Shown: positions 1-9,653, counted from the stretch's first letter. The stretch: 64,000 nucleotides of DNA from JACVRW01 sp963825345 (GCA_963825345.1 CAWGSQ010000003.1:91367-155366), one strand, 5' to 3'. A program made the numbers and translations. Notes: generated by a model not told the origin, from the sequence alone.

Positions 1-720
<720 letters not shown>

Positions 721-854
721 GTATCTTCTCCCTCGGCGCGAGGGTAGCGCACCTCAAGATACGCGGCGAGAGTCAAAGTCCCTTCTAGACAGATCACCTA
801 GTCGTCTGGACGCCGCGCACCTGAGCGCTCGTTTGTCCAGACTCAGCGCGGGAC

Positions 855-1439
<585 letters not shown>

Positions 1440-1464
1440 AGGAGCGAAGACTCTAGCGGCCTGG

Positions 1465-2847
1465 TCAGCTGGCGCTCTCTGGCGTCCAGAGCTTCTCGCG
1501 GGCCTCGGCGCGCTGCGCCGCGTCCGTGGCCTCGTCCACCGAGATCGGCTTCGCGTTCTCCACAACGAGGTCCACGGCCTTCCGCATCGCGATGTCCTCG
1601 CGCAGCGCCTCGTCCGCGCCCTGTGAGCGGGCGCGCTTGAGCGCGCGCTTCAGCTGCTTGTCGCTCGCGTCGGGCGGCGCGGACGCGCGCAGCGCCGTCT
1701 CGATCTCCTCGTCGGTGACCTCGATCCCCTCGGCCTGGACGATCGCGGCCAGCACGGCCTCGCGCTTCAGCGCGGTCTCGGCGTCGGACTCCGACTCGAC
1801 CACGAGCTCCTCCTCCGTCTTGCCCGTCATCTCGAGGTACTGCTCCGGGTTGATGCCCTGGGCGGCGAGCCGGTTCGCCGTGCGGTGCCACATCTCGTGT
1901 GCCTTCGAGTGCACCAGCTCGTGCGGCACCTCGATCTTGGCCTGGCTCACCACGGCGTCCACAGCCGCCTCGCGGAACTCGCCCTCGATGGCGCGCTCCT
2001 CGGCCTGGCCGATGCGCGACTCGATCTCAGCGCGCAGCTCGTCCATGGAGTCGTAGCCGCCGGCCTCGACCGCGAAGTCGTCGTCCAGCTCGGGCAGGCG
2101 CTTCTCCTTGACCTCCTTCACCTCAACGGCGAACGAGGCGTCCTTGCCGGCGAGCTCCTCCGCCGGGTAGTCGTCCGGGAAGGTGAGCGAGACGGTGCGC
2201 TCCTCGCCCGCGGACGCTCCCGCGAGCTGCTCCTCGAAGCCGGGGATCAGCCGGCCGGAGCCGAGCTCCACGACCTGCCCGCGGCCCTCGCCGCCCTCGA
2301 AGGGAGTCCCGTCGAGCGACCCGACGTAGTCCATGACCACGAAGTCGCCGTCGCCAGCCTCGCGCTCGACGGTCTCGAGCGACGCGACCGACTCGCGGAT
2401 GCGCTCGAGCTCCGCCTGGACCTCCTGGTCGTCGACCTTGGGCTCGCGGCGTCCGACCTCCACGCCCCTGTACTCGCCGAGCTCCGCCGGCGGGACCACG
2501 CCGACCTCGATCGTGAAGGCGAGCGGGGAGCCCTTCTCCGGCAGGTCGTTGAGATCCACCTGAGGGTCGCCCACGGTCTGGATGCCGGCGTCGGCGAGCG
2601 CCTCCTCGTACCAGGCGGGCAGCCCGCGCCGGACGGCCTCGTCGAGCACCGCCTCGCGGCCCACCTGCCGCAGCACGACCTCCGGCGGCACCTTGCCGCT
2701 GCGGAAGCCGGGCACGCGCATCTCGCGCCCGAGCTGGGACGCAGCCGTCTTCAGCTCGCGCTCGAGCGCCTCGGTCGGAACCTCCACCTCCACGCGCACG
2801 CGCGAGTCGGGAAGCTCCGTGGTCGTAGTCTTCACGGCGGCCGTCAT
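1465..2847 (-). CDS. tig: Trigger factor, ribosome-associated chaperone
   Basis: The 460-residue product has the three-part trigger factor layout. The N-terminal ribosome-binding domain carries the signature near FRSGKVPPEVV (residues 49-59). An FKBP-type prolyl isomerase domain follows (about 160-245, with DYVGSLDGTPFEGG and LIPGFEEQLAGA), then a long helical C-terminal domain. It binds nascent chains at the ribosome exit tunnel. It is the first gene of the tig-clpP-clpX set, so folding and degradation are co-expressed. The start is ATG at 2847. The C-terminal tail is charged and slightly longer than in E. coli TF. Confidence 0.96.
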   Translation of the reverse strand: MTAAVKTTTTELPDSRVRVEVEVPTEALERELKTAASQLGREMRVPGFRSGKVPPEVVLRQVGREAVLDEAVRRGLPAWYEEALADAGIQTVGDPQVDLNDLPEKGSPLAFTIEVGVVPPAELGEYRGVEVGRREPKVDDQEVQAELERIRESVASLETVEREAGDGDFVVMDYVGSLDGTPFEGGEGRGQVVELGSGRLIPGFEEQLAGASAGEERTVSLTFPDDYPAEELAGKDASFAVEVKEVKEKRLPELDDDFAVEAGGYDSMDELRAEIESRIGQAEERAIEGEFREAAVDAVVSQAKIEVPHELVHSKAHEMWHRTANRLAAQGINPEQYLEMTGKTEEELVVESESDAETALKREAVLAAIVQAEGIEVTDEEIETALRASAPPDASDKQLKRALKRARSQGADEALREDIAMRKAVDLVVENAKPISVDEATDAAQRAEAREKLWTPESAS

Positions 2848-2881
2848 TGGACCGGTGACTGTAGCGCCGGGAGAGACGCGC

Positions 2882-2887
2882 TAGCTT
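2882..2887 (+). promoter_or_regulatory. Leaderless -10 box (TAGCTT) for the 43-aa ORF
   Basis: TAGCTT ends 7 nt before the GTG at 2895, the spacing expected for a transcript that begins at the start codon. No ribosome binding site precedes the GTG. No clear -35 is visible. Inferred from sequence only. Confidence 0.45.
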
Positions 2888-2894
2888 GGTCCGC

Positions 2895-3026
2895 GTGCGC
2901 CGCCCGGCCGCCGAGAAGCTCCAGGCCTGGATTGTCACGGGACCGCTCGGCCACCTCTGGAGCGCGCTCGCCGACATGACCCTGATCTGGGTTCGCTACC
3001 TGGCGCACCGCGCCCGCGGGGGCTAG
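2895..3026 (+). CDS. Small conserved-looking protein, 43 aa, unknown function
   Basis: This frame from GTG to TAG encodes 43 residues with an amphipathic tryptophan-containing core (about residues 8-36: LQAWIVTGPLGHLWSALADM and on) between basic ends. It is preceded by a TAGCTT box 7 nt upstream, which favours a real leaderless gene. It ends 3 nt before the GTG of the ZIP-like transporter, so the two are probably one transcript. The pattern suggests a membrane-surface microprotein. I do not recognise a named family, and no function is claimed. Confidence 0.6.
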   Translation: MRRPAAEKLQAWIVTGPLGHLWSALADMTLIWVRYLAHRARGG

Positions 3027-3029
3027 CTC

Positions 3030-3713
3030 GTGGGCGCCGCGCTCGGCTGGGGCGCGCTGGCTGCCTCGTCGCTCGTGGTGGGAGCGCTGATCGGACTGGC
3101 TCGGCCGTGGCCGCGACAGGTGATCGGGCTGGTGCTCGGGTTCGGCGCCGGCGCGCTGATCAGCGCGGTTAGCTTCGAGCTCGCCGAGGAGGGTGTGAAG
3201 CTGGCGGGTGCGCTTCCTGTGGCGCTCGGACTCGGGGTCGGCGCGATCACCTACTACCTCGCGTCCATCCGGGTCGCGTCGATGGGCGGCGGGTCCGCCC
3301 TCGCTCTTGGCGCGTTCCTCGACGGCATACCGGAGCAGATGGTGCTCGGCATCGGCTTGGCGGGGGGCGCATCCGTGAGCGCCGGGCTCCTCGCTGCAAT
3401 CTTCGTGTCGAACCTTCCCGAGGCGATCGGCGGCTCGACCGACATGCGCCGGCAAATGCACGGCCGCCGCCAGGTGGTCCTGACCTGGGTCGGGATAGCG
3501 GCGCTGTGCGCGCTTGCGACGGTCGTGGGTTACGCCCTGGCCGACGCCGCGTCGAACGACCTCCAGGCCGGGATCAACGGCTTCGCGGCGGGCGCGCTGC
3601 TCGTGATGCTCGTCGACTCGATGATCCCGGAGGCCACCGAGCAGGGCGGTCGCACAACCGGCCTCGTGACCGCCCTCGGGTTCGCGGTTGCGGCCGGCCT
3701 GTCGCTGGCCTGA
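3030..3713 (+). CDS. ZIP-like metal transporter with altered metal-site residues
   Basis: The 227-residue protein has about seven to eight hydrophobic helices in the arrangement of the ZIP (Zrt/Irt) family, which moves zinc or other divalent metals into the cytosol. The helix 4 motif reads FLDGIPEQ and the helix 5 motif NLPEAIGG, matching the family's H-N-x-P-E-G type motifs. An Asp stands where the first His is usual. The central cytoplasmic loop is short (about residues 138-150) and lacks a His-rich segment. It begins with GTG 3 nt after the microprotein. Transport direction and substrate are not shown by the sequence. Confidence 0.75.
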   Translation: MGAALGWGALAASSLVVGALIGLARPWPRQVIGLVLGFGAGALISAVSFELAEEGVKLAGALPVALGLGVGAITYYLASIRVASMGGGSALALGAFLDGIPEQMVLGIGLAGGASVSAGLLAAIFVSNLPEAIGGSTDMRRQMHGRRQVVLTWVGIAALCALATVVGYALADAASNDLQAGINGFAAGALLVMLVDSMIPEATEQGGRTTGLVTALGFAVAAGLSLA

Positions 3714-3902
3714 TCAGTCGCGCCGGCGCGACACGAGGAAGCCAAGGGCGGCGCCAACCAGCATCGACAGCGCGATCACCACGATCAGCGGGGTCCGCCA
3801 GGTGTCGAGGATCCAGTTGACCTTGACCTCGTCGAGGTTGGCGACGGCGAAGGCCACTCCGGCTGCGGCGAGGCCGAGCGCCGCGATCTGTCGTCGTTCC
3901 AC
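3714..3902 (-). CDS. LapA-like (DUF1049) small membrane protein
   Basis: This 62-residue protein has two hydrophobic helices (about 7-22 and 38-57). They are joined by a short loop with the sequence NLDEVKVNWILDTW and end in SRRRD. The plan is that of the lipopolysaccharide-assembly-protein-A-like (DUF1049) family, which in Gram-positive organisms has no proven role. It starts with GTG at 3902. Its stop abuts the stop of the ZIP-like gene (TGA and TCA back to back), so the two converge with no intergenic base. Confidence 0.7.
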   Translation of the reverse strand: MERRQIAALGLAAAGVAFAVANLDEVKVNWILDTWRTPLIVVIALSMLVGAALGFLVSRRRD

Positions 3903-3914
3903 CCGCTCAGTCTC

Positions 3915-5264
3915 TCACCGCCGCAGGCTGGCCGGCGCCGGCAGCCGCCCGAGACGCCGTCGGTAGACGTCCATCACCGCGCGGGGGAAGTCCGCGTGGG
4001 TCTGGGTGCGCAGGCGAGCCACGTGTTCGCGGTGGTACGGGCTCGAGCGGTTCTCGTTGTGGCCGATCACGTTGCGCCCGGAGATCCCGTAGCGGCCCTG
4101 GAGGGCGCGCGTCAGGCGCAGGGAGGCGGCGAGCTGGCGCGGGTTGCCCATCACGTCTGCGTCGCTCTGCCCCACGTGCTCGATCCCGATCGCCGTGTAG
4201 TTGAGCCCCACCGTGTGGCGGCACATGATCGAGGTCGGCACGAGGCGGTAGATCGTCCCGTCGCGGTCGATCACGAAGTGCGAGCACACGCCCGGCAGCT
4301 CGTGCAGCTCGGGATCGGCTTCGTTGCGCGAGAAGTAGTCGAAAACCGGCTGGAAGCTGCTCGTGACCGTGTAGTGCTCCACGATCACGCGCGGGTTCTC
4401 CAGGCGGAAGTCGTGGATGCCGTAGTGGCGCTGCGCGTAGTCGGCCATATCGGCCTTGCGCTCGGCGCCGAACGGGATCGGCTTCGAGACCTCGCGCGGG
4501 GGCGCGATGGCGCGCGCGAGCGCGAGGACGGCGTTCGCGTGGCGGCGCACGCCGGTGCTCGGCAGCGGTCCGCCCGGCAGCTCGACGACGAACGCGCTGT
4601 CGCCCGGGAAGCTGTGGTTCTGCCACGAGACGGCCGTGCCGCGGTAGCGCGGCAGGCTCTTGCGCGGCAGGCCGCTGCGCACCGAGTAGAGGCGTTCGAG
4701 CACCGGGTCGCCCGTGCTCTTCACGACGATGTGCAGCGCCTGGTGGTACCAGAGCGTCACGCGCGGGCGCTCCCTCTCGATGAAGCGCTGCATCACCTGG
4801 GTCTCGGGCTCTGACGCCGGACCCGATCCGGACTCATAGACGCCGTCCTGGGGCTGCCAGCGGTACGGGAAGTTGCGATTCAGGTCCACGCCGTTCGCGT
4901 TGTGGCGCGCGCCGGCGGCCGTCCCGTCGGGGTTGGCGTCGTCCACGAGCCAGATCGCCGTGCCGCGCGGGGGCCGCACGCGCCGCAGTCGAGCCACCAC
5001 CGACTTACCGGCCGGCTCGTTGCCGTGCACCTGGCCTACCACGAGCACCTTCACGCGCGCGCGAGGGCTGCCCACGCGCAGGGCCTGGATCGGCCGGTCT
5101 TGCGCGGAGCGGCCGATCGTCTCCCAGCCGCTCGACTGTGCCGGCGCCGCCGGGGTGCTGGCCACAGCCGCGGCCGCCATGCCTGCGAGGAACGCGGACA
5201 GGATCACCCCGCCGAGTATGGCGCGCGCCCGGAGCCCCAGGCGCCGCCGGGGCGCTAGGGTCAC
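3915..5264 (-). CDS. Bifunctional secreted M14 zinc carboxypeptidase / amidase_2 peptidoglycan hydrolase
   Basis: The 449-residue protein opens with a membrane/signal segment (about 13-36). An M14 carboxypeptidase domain (about 45-255) follows, with HGNEP (His80, Glu83), DLNRNFP, a third zinc ligand His174 in WYHQ and a probable catalytic Glu229 in FVVELPGG. A second domain (about 265-435) is an amidase_2/PGRP fold with its own zinc ligands (His297 in EHYTV, His350 in RHTVG, and GHNE at 401-404). The M14 part resembles MpaA/gamma-D-glutamyl-diamino-acid peptidases, so the protein may cut both the stem peptide and the sugar-peptide bond of cell wall. It starts with GTG at 5264, 6 nt from the divergent RNase D gene. 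Confidence 0.85.
   Translation of the reverse strand: MTLAPRRRLGLRARAILGGVILSAFLAGMAAAAVASTPAAPAQSSGWETIGRSAQDRPIQALRVGSPRARVKVLVVGQVHGNEPAGKSVVARLRRVRPPRGTAIWLVDDANPDGTAAGARHNANGVDLNRNFPYRWQPQDGVYESGSGPASEPETQVMQRFIERERPRVTLWYHQALHIVVKSTGDPVLERLYSVRSGLPRKSLPRYRGTAVSWQNHSFPGDSAFVVELPGGPLPSTGVRRHANAVLALARAIAPPREVSKPIPFGAERKADMADYAQRHYGIHDFRLENPRVIVEHYTVTSSFQPVFDYFSRNEADPELHELPGVCSHFVIDRDGTIYRLVPTSIMCRHTVGLNYTAIGIEHVGQSDADVMGNPRQLAASLRLTRALQGRYGISGRNVIGHNENRSSPYHREHVARLRTQTHADFPRAVMDVYRRRLGRLPAPASLRR
5256..5261 (+). promoter_or_regulatory. Possible leaderless -10 box (TAGGGT) for the RNase D homologue
   Basis: TAGGGT lies 9 nt before the GTG at 5271. It falls inside the first codons of the divergent M14/amidase gene, so the promoter would overlap that coding start. 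Weak evidence alone, but it fits the pattern seen at other genes in the window. Confidence 0.3.
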
Positions 5265-5270
5265 CCGCTC

Positions 5271-6425
5271 GTGATCGCAGAGCTAGCCGAACGCGCCTCC
5301 TCGGGTGGGCGGATCGCCATCGACACGGAGTTCGTCTCAGAGCGCCGCTATCAAGCGCTGCTCTGCCTTGTGCAGGTGGCTGTGCCCGATCCGGATGCCG
5401 ACGACGGGGTCCGCACCGAGGTGCTCGACCCGCTCGAGGGTGAGCTCGACTTCTCCCCCCTCGCGCGCGTGCTCGCCGACCCGAGTGTGGAGGTGCTGAT
5501 GCACGCGGGCCGCCAGGACGTGGGGATCCTGCGCCGCAGCTGGAACACCGAGGTCACGAACGTGTTCGACACGCAGGTGGCGGCCGGCTTCCTCGGCTTC
5601 GGGAACCAGGAGGGCTACGAATCGCTCGTCCGGAAGGTGCTGCACGTGAAGCTGAAGGGCAGCGAGGGCTTCACGAAGTGGGATCGCCGGCCGCTCACAG
5701 CCCAGCAGCTCGAGTACGCGGGCGACGATGCGCGCCTGCTGCTCACGCTCGGCCAGGAGCTCGAGCGACGCCTCGAGGAGCGTGGCCGGCTCGAGTGGGC
5801 GCGCGAGGAGTCGCGTGCGCTCGAGGAGGTGAGCGACGAGCGCGACGCCGATCGCTCGTACGAGAAGCTGCCGCGGCTCGGTCGGCTGAGCGACTCGGCC
5901 CGCGCGGTCGCGCGCGAGCTCGTCGAGTGGCGCGAGCAGGAGGCCCGCTCGGCCGACCGCCCGCCGGGCGCCGTGCTGCCCGACCAGGCGCTCGTGGAGC
6001 TCGCCCGCCGCACGCCGCGAGACCGGAACGGGCTCGAGCAGATCCGCGGCCTGCCCCCGCAGATGCTGCACCGGCGCGGCGACGAGCTCGTGGCCGCCAT
6101 CGCCCGAGGCCGCGACCGCCCGCCGCCTGAGGCGCCGCCCGAGCCATCGCCCCGCGACCCCGGCGATGCCCCGCTCGTCTCGCTCGCGCAGGCACTGGTG
6201 CGCCACCGCTCGATGGAGTCGGGCGTGGCCGTGGAGCTGATCGCCACCCAGTCCGAGCTCGCCACCCTGGTGCACTCCCTGCGCCGGGGCGACAACGGCG
6301 ACCACGTGCGGGTTAGCCACGGCTGGCGCCGCGAGCTGGTGGGCAACGAGCTCGGCGAGCTGGTGAAGGGCCGCCGCGCGCTGAGCGTGGATCCGGACGG
6401 GGGCCTGGTCGTCCGCGAGGCCTAG
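5271..6425 (+). CDS. rnd: Ribonuclease D (DEDDy 3'-5' exonuclease with HRDC domain)
   Basis: The 384-residue product starts with a DEDD exonuclease fold. IDTEF near residue 16 supplies the first Asp and Glu, HAGRQD near 79-84 the second region, and YAGDDARLL near 148 the last Asp, three codons after the Tyr. An HRDC-type segment (about 205-275) carries the VLPDQALVELARR motif. RNase D trims tRNA 3' ends in E. coli. The C-terminal 100 residues look like a lineage-specific extension. Its TAG overlaps the stop of the convergent gene 6422-7390 in a shared CTAG. Confidence 0.9.
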   Translation: MIAELAERASSGGRIAIDTEFVSERRYQALLCLVQVAVPDPDADDGVRTEVLDPLEGELDFSPLARVLADPSVEVLMHAGRQDVGILRRSWNTEVTNVFDTQVAAGFLGFGNQEGYESLVRKVLHVKLKGSEGFTKWDRRPLTAQQLEYAGDDARLLLTLGQELERRLEERGRLEWAREESRALEEVSDERDADRSYEKLPRLGRLSDSARAVARELVEWREQEARSADRPPGAVLPDQALVELARRTPRDRNGLEQIRGLPPQMLHRRGDELVAAIARGRDRPPPEAPPEPSPRDPGDAPLVSLAQALVRHRSMESGVAVELIATQSELATLVHSLRRGDNGDHVRVSHGWRRELVGNELGELVKGRRALSVDPDGGLVVREA

Positions 6426-7390
6426 GAGGCCTCGTCCGGCAGCGTGAGGCCGGGCGGCAGCTCGCCCTCGTCGATCAGGCGGCGGATGTCGCCGCTTCGC
6501 TTCGGGCTGAGGTACACGTGGCGCTGGCCCACGCTCGGCTTCTGCTCGAGCAGTCCGGCCTCGAGGAGTGCCTCGCCGACCGCGTAGGCGAGCGCGCGGT
6601 CATGTCCGGCGAAGCCGCGCGCCAGGTGGTCGAACGCCGTGTGGTAGCCGCCCCACTTGCCCATGCCGTCGAGCCGCTGGAGGATCCGGCGGGCCACACG
6701 GCGCACCGGGTCGGGGTCCTGGTGGGCGCGCGACGCCGCACCCGAGGGCTCAAGCAGCCGGAGCACCTGGTCCTCGAGGGCCTCGACCGTCTCGTCGTCG
6801 AGCGGCGAGCCACCCAGGCGCGTCACGGCCTCCGCCACCCGCAGCGGATGGGTGGCGCCGATCGGCTCGCGTAGGTCCGTCCCGCCCTCAAGCACGTGAC
6901 CGGGCAGCAGGTGCGCCCGGGCGCGCAGGCGATCGATCCTGTGCTCTCCGAAGTCCGCGTTGAGCGCCTCGTAGGCGTACTCAACGGCCTCCGCCGGGTC
7001 GGCGGCCGGGTAGGAGAGCAGGAGCATCCCGTCGAGCTCGCCGAGGCGCAGGCGCATGTCCTCGCGGGAGCGCGGCGGGCCGGGCGATGCGCCCTCAACC
7101 ACGTGCTCAACCGCGGCGGCCGCGAGCGCGGCCGAGCGCTCCCCGACCGCGCCCGGGTCGGCCCGCAGCTCCGGCGTCACGGGCAGCACCGCGAGCAGGT
7201 CGCCACCCGAGGCGGCCACGCCCACCGCGATCGGGGTCTCGTAGCCGGTGCGCCTCTCGGTCAGCTCGCGCGCGCCGCGGCCCAGTTCGGCGTCGAGCAG
7301 CCTGCGAAGGCGCGCCGACGAGTCGCGCGGCGCCTCGCCGCCCCCTGCGTCCGCCAGTGCCTGCTCGAGCTCGCTCGGAGAACCGGCCAT
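6422..7390 (-). CDS. Conserved-looking protein of unknown function, 322 aa
   Basis: The frame has strong coding character and an ATG start at 7390. The product is acidic, soluble and without signal peptide or membrane helix. The first half (residues 15-130) looks alpha/beta with hydrophobic strands (AVGVAASGGDLLAVLPV, MLLLSYP). The C-terminal 75 residues (about 245-315) resemble a winged-helix-like module with a GMGKWGGYHTAFDHLARGF patch followed by KPSVGQRHVYLSP. I recognise no named family. It converges on the RNase D gene with a 4-nt stop overlap. Confidence 0.75.
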   Translation of the reverse strand: MAGSPSELEQALADAGGGEAPRDSSARLRRLLDAELGRGARELTERRTGYETPIAVGVAASGGDLLAVLPVTPELRADPGAVGERSAALAAAAVEHVVEGASPGPPRSREDMRLRLGELDGMLLLSYPAADPAEAVEYAYEALNADFGEHRIDRLRARAHLLPGHVLEGGTDLREPIGATHPLRVAEAVTRLGGSPLDDETVEALEDQVLRLLEPSGAASRAHQDPDPVRRVARRILQRLDGMGKWGGYHTAFDHLARGFAGHDRALAYAVGEALLEAGLLEQKPSVGQRHVYLSPKRSGDIRRLIDEGELPPGLTLPDEAS

Positions 7391-7433
7391 CCCGGCAGCG
7401 TAGGGGTAGCTGCGTGAGCGTCGGCATAACGGG

Positions 7434-7439
7434 TACGTT
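7434..7439 (+). promoter_or_regulatory. Leaderless -10 box (TACGTT) supporting a start at 7447
   Basis: TACGTT ends 7 nt before the GTG at 7447. This spacing favours 7447 over the alternative in-frame GTG at 7414, which would put the box inside the gene. Confidence 0.4.
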
Positions 7440-7446
7440 CGCCAAC

Positions 7447-7929
7447 GTGAACGAAAAGCTCGTGCGCATCTACCTCCAGGACCACCACGCCGGCTCCACC
7501 ACCGGTCTCGAACTGGCGCGCCGGATCCACGCCAACAACGAGAGCAACGACTACGGCAAGGCGATGGCGCCGATCGTCGACGAGATCGCCTCGGACAGGA
7601 AGGCCCTCGAGGTCGTTATGGATGACCTCGGGTTCGGGTCCGACACGATCAAGGACCTGGGCGCCTGGACACTCGAGAAGGTCGGCCGGCTCAAGATGAA
7701 CGGGCAGATCACCGGGTACTCGCCGCTCAGCCGCGTGGTCGAGCTCGAGGGCCTGATGACCGGAATCACCGGAAAGATCGGCCTCTGGGTGGCGCTCCTC
7801 CAGATCGCCCCGAACGAGCCGCGACTCGACGCAGCCCACCTCGAGCGCCTGCGCGAACGCGGCGAGAGCCAGCGGGTGAAGGTCGAAGAGCTGCGCGAGC
7901 GCGCCGCGAGCGAGGCATTCACGGCCTGA
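7447..7929 (+). CDS. Conserved actinobacterial all-helical protein, unknown function
   Basis: The 160-residue product is predicted mostly helical. It begins with a motif rich in acidic and His residues (YLQDHHAGSTTGLELARRIHANN). A second conserved-looking block follows (residues 66-105: ALGAWTLEKVGRLK-like, then SPLSRVVELEGLMTGITGK). I recall similar helical proteins in many actinobacteria without an assigned function. The bundle shape recalls ferritin-like or hemerythrin-like folds, but no full metal site is evident. It is flanked downstream by a hairpin at 7998-8018. Confidence 0.7.
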   Translation: MNEKLVRIYLQDHHAGSTTGLELARRIHANNESNDYGKAMAPIVDEIASDRKALEVVMDDLGFGSDTIKDLGAWTLEKVGRLKMNGQITGYSPLSRVVELEGLMTGITGKIGLWVALLQIAPNEPRLDAAHLERLRERGESQRVKVEELRERAASEAFTA

Positions 7930-7997
7930 GCGCCCCCGCGCTGCCGGGGAAGGGGGACCTATCGCCCAAATCCGCGTATACCGCGGATAATCGCGGT

Positions 7998-8018
7998 AGG
8001 ACCCGCCTCGAGGGTCCT
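7998..8018. terminator. Hairpin, possible terminator after 7447-7929
   Basis: AGGACCC and GGGTCCT form a perfect 7-bp stem around a 7-nt loop, 68 nt after the stop codon. The following bases are only mildly T-rich, so it is not a classical intrinsic terminator. It lies before the promoter of the carboxylase gene. Confidence 0.35.
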
Positions 8019-8059
8019 CCGTCACTTCTCCGCGAGTACGGCTGAGGACAGCCGCGGGC

Positions 8060-8065
8060 TAGTCT
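8060..8065 (+). promoter_or_regulatory. Leaderless -10 box (TAGTCT) for the acyl-CoA carboxylase gene
   Basis: TAGTCT ends 6 nt before the GTG at 8072, and no ribosome binding site is present. This fits a leaderless transcript. Confidence 0.45.
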
Positions 8066-8071
8066 GCCCGC

Positions 8072-9637
8072 GTGTCCTGGGAGCCCGAGCTCGAGGAGCT
8101 GCGCCGGCGCGAGGAGCTCGCACGGAGGATGGGCGGCGAGGAGAGGGTCGAGCGCCAGCGCGCGTCCGGAAGGCTCACGGTTCGGGAGCGCATCGAGCGG
8201 CTGTTCGACGACGGGACGTTCCACGAGACGGGAGCACTGGCCGGCCGCGGGACCTACGACGACGACGGGGAGCTGACCGAGTTCCTGCCCGCCAACACGA
8301 TCGTCGGGCAGGGCCGCATCGACGGCCGGCGCGCGGTCGTGCAGGGCGACGACTTCACGGTCCGCGGCGGCGCCGCCGACGCCGCGATCTGGGAGAAGGC
8401 CGTCTACGCCGAGCGTCTCGCCCACGACCTGCGCCTCCCCCTCGTCCGGCTCGTGGACGGCACGGGCGGCGGCGGGAGCGTCAAGACGCTCGAGCAGATG
8501 GGCTTCTCCTACGTGCCGCCACTGCCCGGTTTCGATCTCGTGGTCAAGAACCTGTCGATCGTTCCGGTGGCGGTCGCCGCGCTGGGACCTGTGGCGGGCC
8601 TCGGCGCGGCGCGCGTGGTCTGCTCGCACTTCTCGGTGATCGTGAAGGGAACCGCCCAGCTGTTCGTGGCCGGCCCGCCGGTCGTCGCGATGGCGGGAAT
8701 GGGCGAGGCGCCCGACAAGGAGGAGCTCGGCGGGGCCCGCCTCCAGGCCCGAGCGGGCGCGGTGGACAACGTGGCCGCCGACGAGGACGACGCGCTCGCG
8801 CAGCTCAGGCGCTTTCTCTCCTACCTGCCGGACAACGTATGGGAGGCGCCGCCGCTCCTCGACCCCGGCGATCCGGTCGATCGCCGCGAGGACTCGCTCA
8901 TCTCGATCGTCCCGCGTGACGCACGCCAGCCCTACAAGATGCGCCACGTGCTCGAGGCCGTCCTGGACCGCCGCTCCGTCTTCGAGCTCGGGGCGGCGTT
9001 CGGGCGTCCCACGATCACCTGCCTGGCGCGGCTGGGTGGCCGGCCGGTCGGCGTGCTCGCCTCGGACCCCGAGCACTACGGCGGCGGCGTTACGGCCGAT
9101 GCCGCCGAGAAGACCGCCCGCTTCGTGGACATCTGCGACCAGTTCCACCTGCCGGTGGTGAACTTCGTGGACGTGCCCGGATTCGTGATCGGCACCGACG
9201 CGGAGCGCGCCGGCACGATCCGGCGCGGCTCGCGCGGTCTGTTCGCCGCGGTGCAGGCGACGGTCCCGTGGGTGTCGATCCTCGTCCGCAAGGTCTACGG
9301 AGTGGCCGGCGCCGGCCACGGCGACGGCTCGCGGCTGAATCTGCGCTTCGCCTGGCCGTCCGGCAACTGGGGCTCTCTGCCGATGGCCGGCGGCCTCGAG
9401 GCGGCCTACCGGCGCGAGCTCGAGGCGGCCGAGGACCCAGCGGCGCTGCGCGAGGAGATCGCGGCGCGGCTCGAGGCCGTGACCTCGCCCTTCCGGACCG
9501 CGGAGCGCTTCAGCGTCGAGGAGATCATCGATCCCCGTGACACGCGCCCGATCCTGTGCGACTGGGCCGAGCGCGCCCACGAGCTGGTCCGCCACGAGCT
9601 CCACAACGGACCGAAGACGCGCGGCCCCCGTCCCTGA
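8072..9637 (+). CDS. Acyl-CoA carboxylase carboxyltransferase (beta) subunit
   Basis: The 521-residue protein has the two-lobed carboxyltransferase fold of propionyl-/methylcrotonyl-/geranyl-CoA carboxylases, which pass CO2 from carboxybiotin to an acyl-CoA. Family blocks are visible: RERIERLFDDGTFHE at the start, VVQGDDFTVRGGA near residue 88, a glycine-rich LVDGTGGGGSVKTLE (about 130), and in the second lobe VNFVDVPGFVIGTDAE and VRKVYGVAGAGHGDG. The DxG and GAGH contexts look closer to methylcrotonyl- or acetone-type carboxylases than to AccD5, but the substrate is not decided. No biotin carboxylase/BCCP alpha subunit is encoded nearby. Confidence 0.88.
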   Translation: MSWEPELEELRRREELARRMGGEERVERQRASGRLTVRERIERLFDDGTFHETGALAGRGTYDDDGELTEFLPANTIVGQGRIDGRRAVVQGDDFTVRGGAADAAIWEKAVYAERLAHDLRLPLVRLVDGTGGGGSVKTLEQMGFSYVPPLPGFDLVVKNLSIVPVAVAALGPVAGLGAARVVCSHFSVIVKGTAQLFVAGPPVVAMAGMGEAPDKEELGGARLQARAGAVDNVAADEDDALAQLRRFLSYLPDNVWEAPPLLDPGDPVDRREDSLISIVPRDARQPYKMRHVLEAVLDRRSVFELGAAFGRPTITCLARLGGRPVGVLASDPEHYGGGVTADAAEKTARFVDICDQFHLPVVNFVDVPGFVIGTDAERAGTIRRGSRGLFAAVQATVPWVSILVRKVYGVAGAGHGDGSRLNLRFAWPSGNWGSLPMAGGLEAAYRRELEAAEDPAALREEIAARLEAVTSPFRTAERFSVEEIIDPRDTRPILCDWAERAHELVRHELHNGPKTRGPRP

Positions 9638-9643
9638 TATAGT
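9638..9643 (+). promoter_or_regulatory. -10 box (TATAGT) before the VOC dioxygenase-like gene
   Basis: TATAGT immediately follows the carboxylase stop codon and lies 10 nt before the ATG at 9654. It would let the downstream gene be expressed on its own from a near-leaderless transcript. Confidence 0.4.
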
Positions 9644-9653
9644 TGCACGCGCA

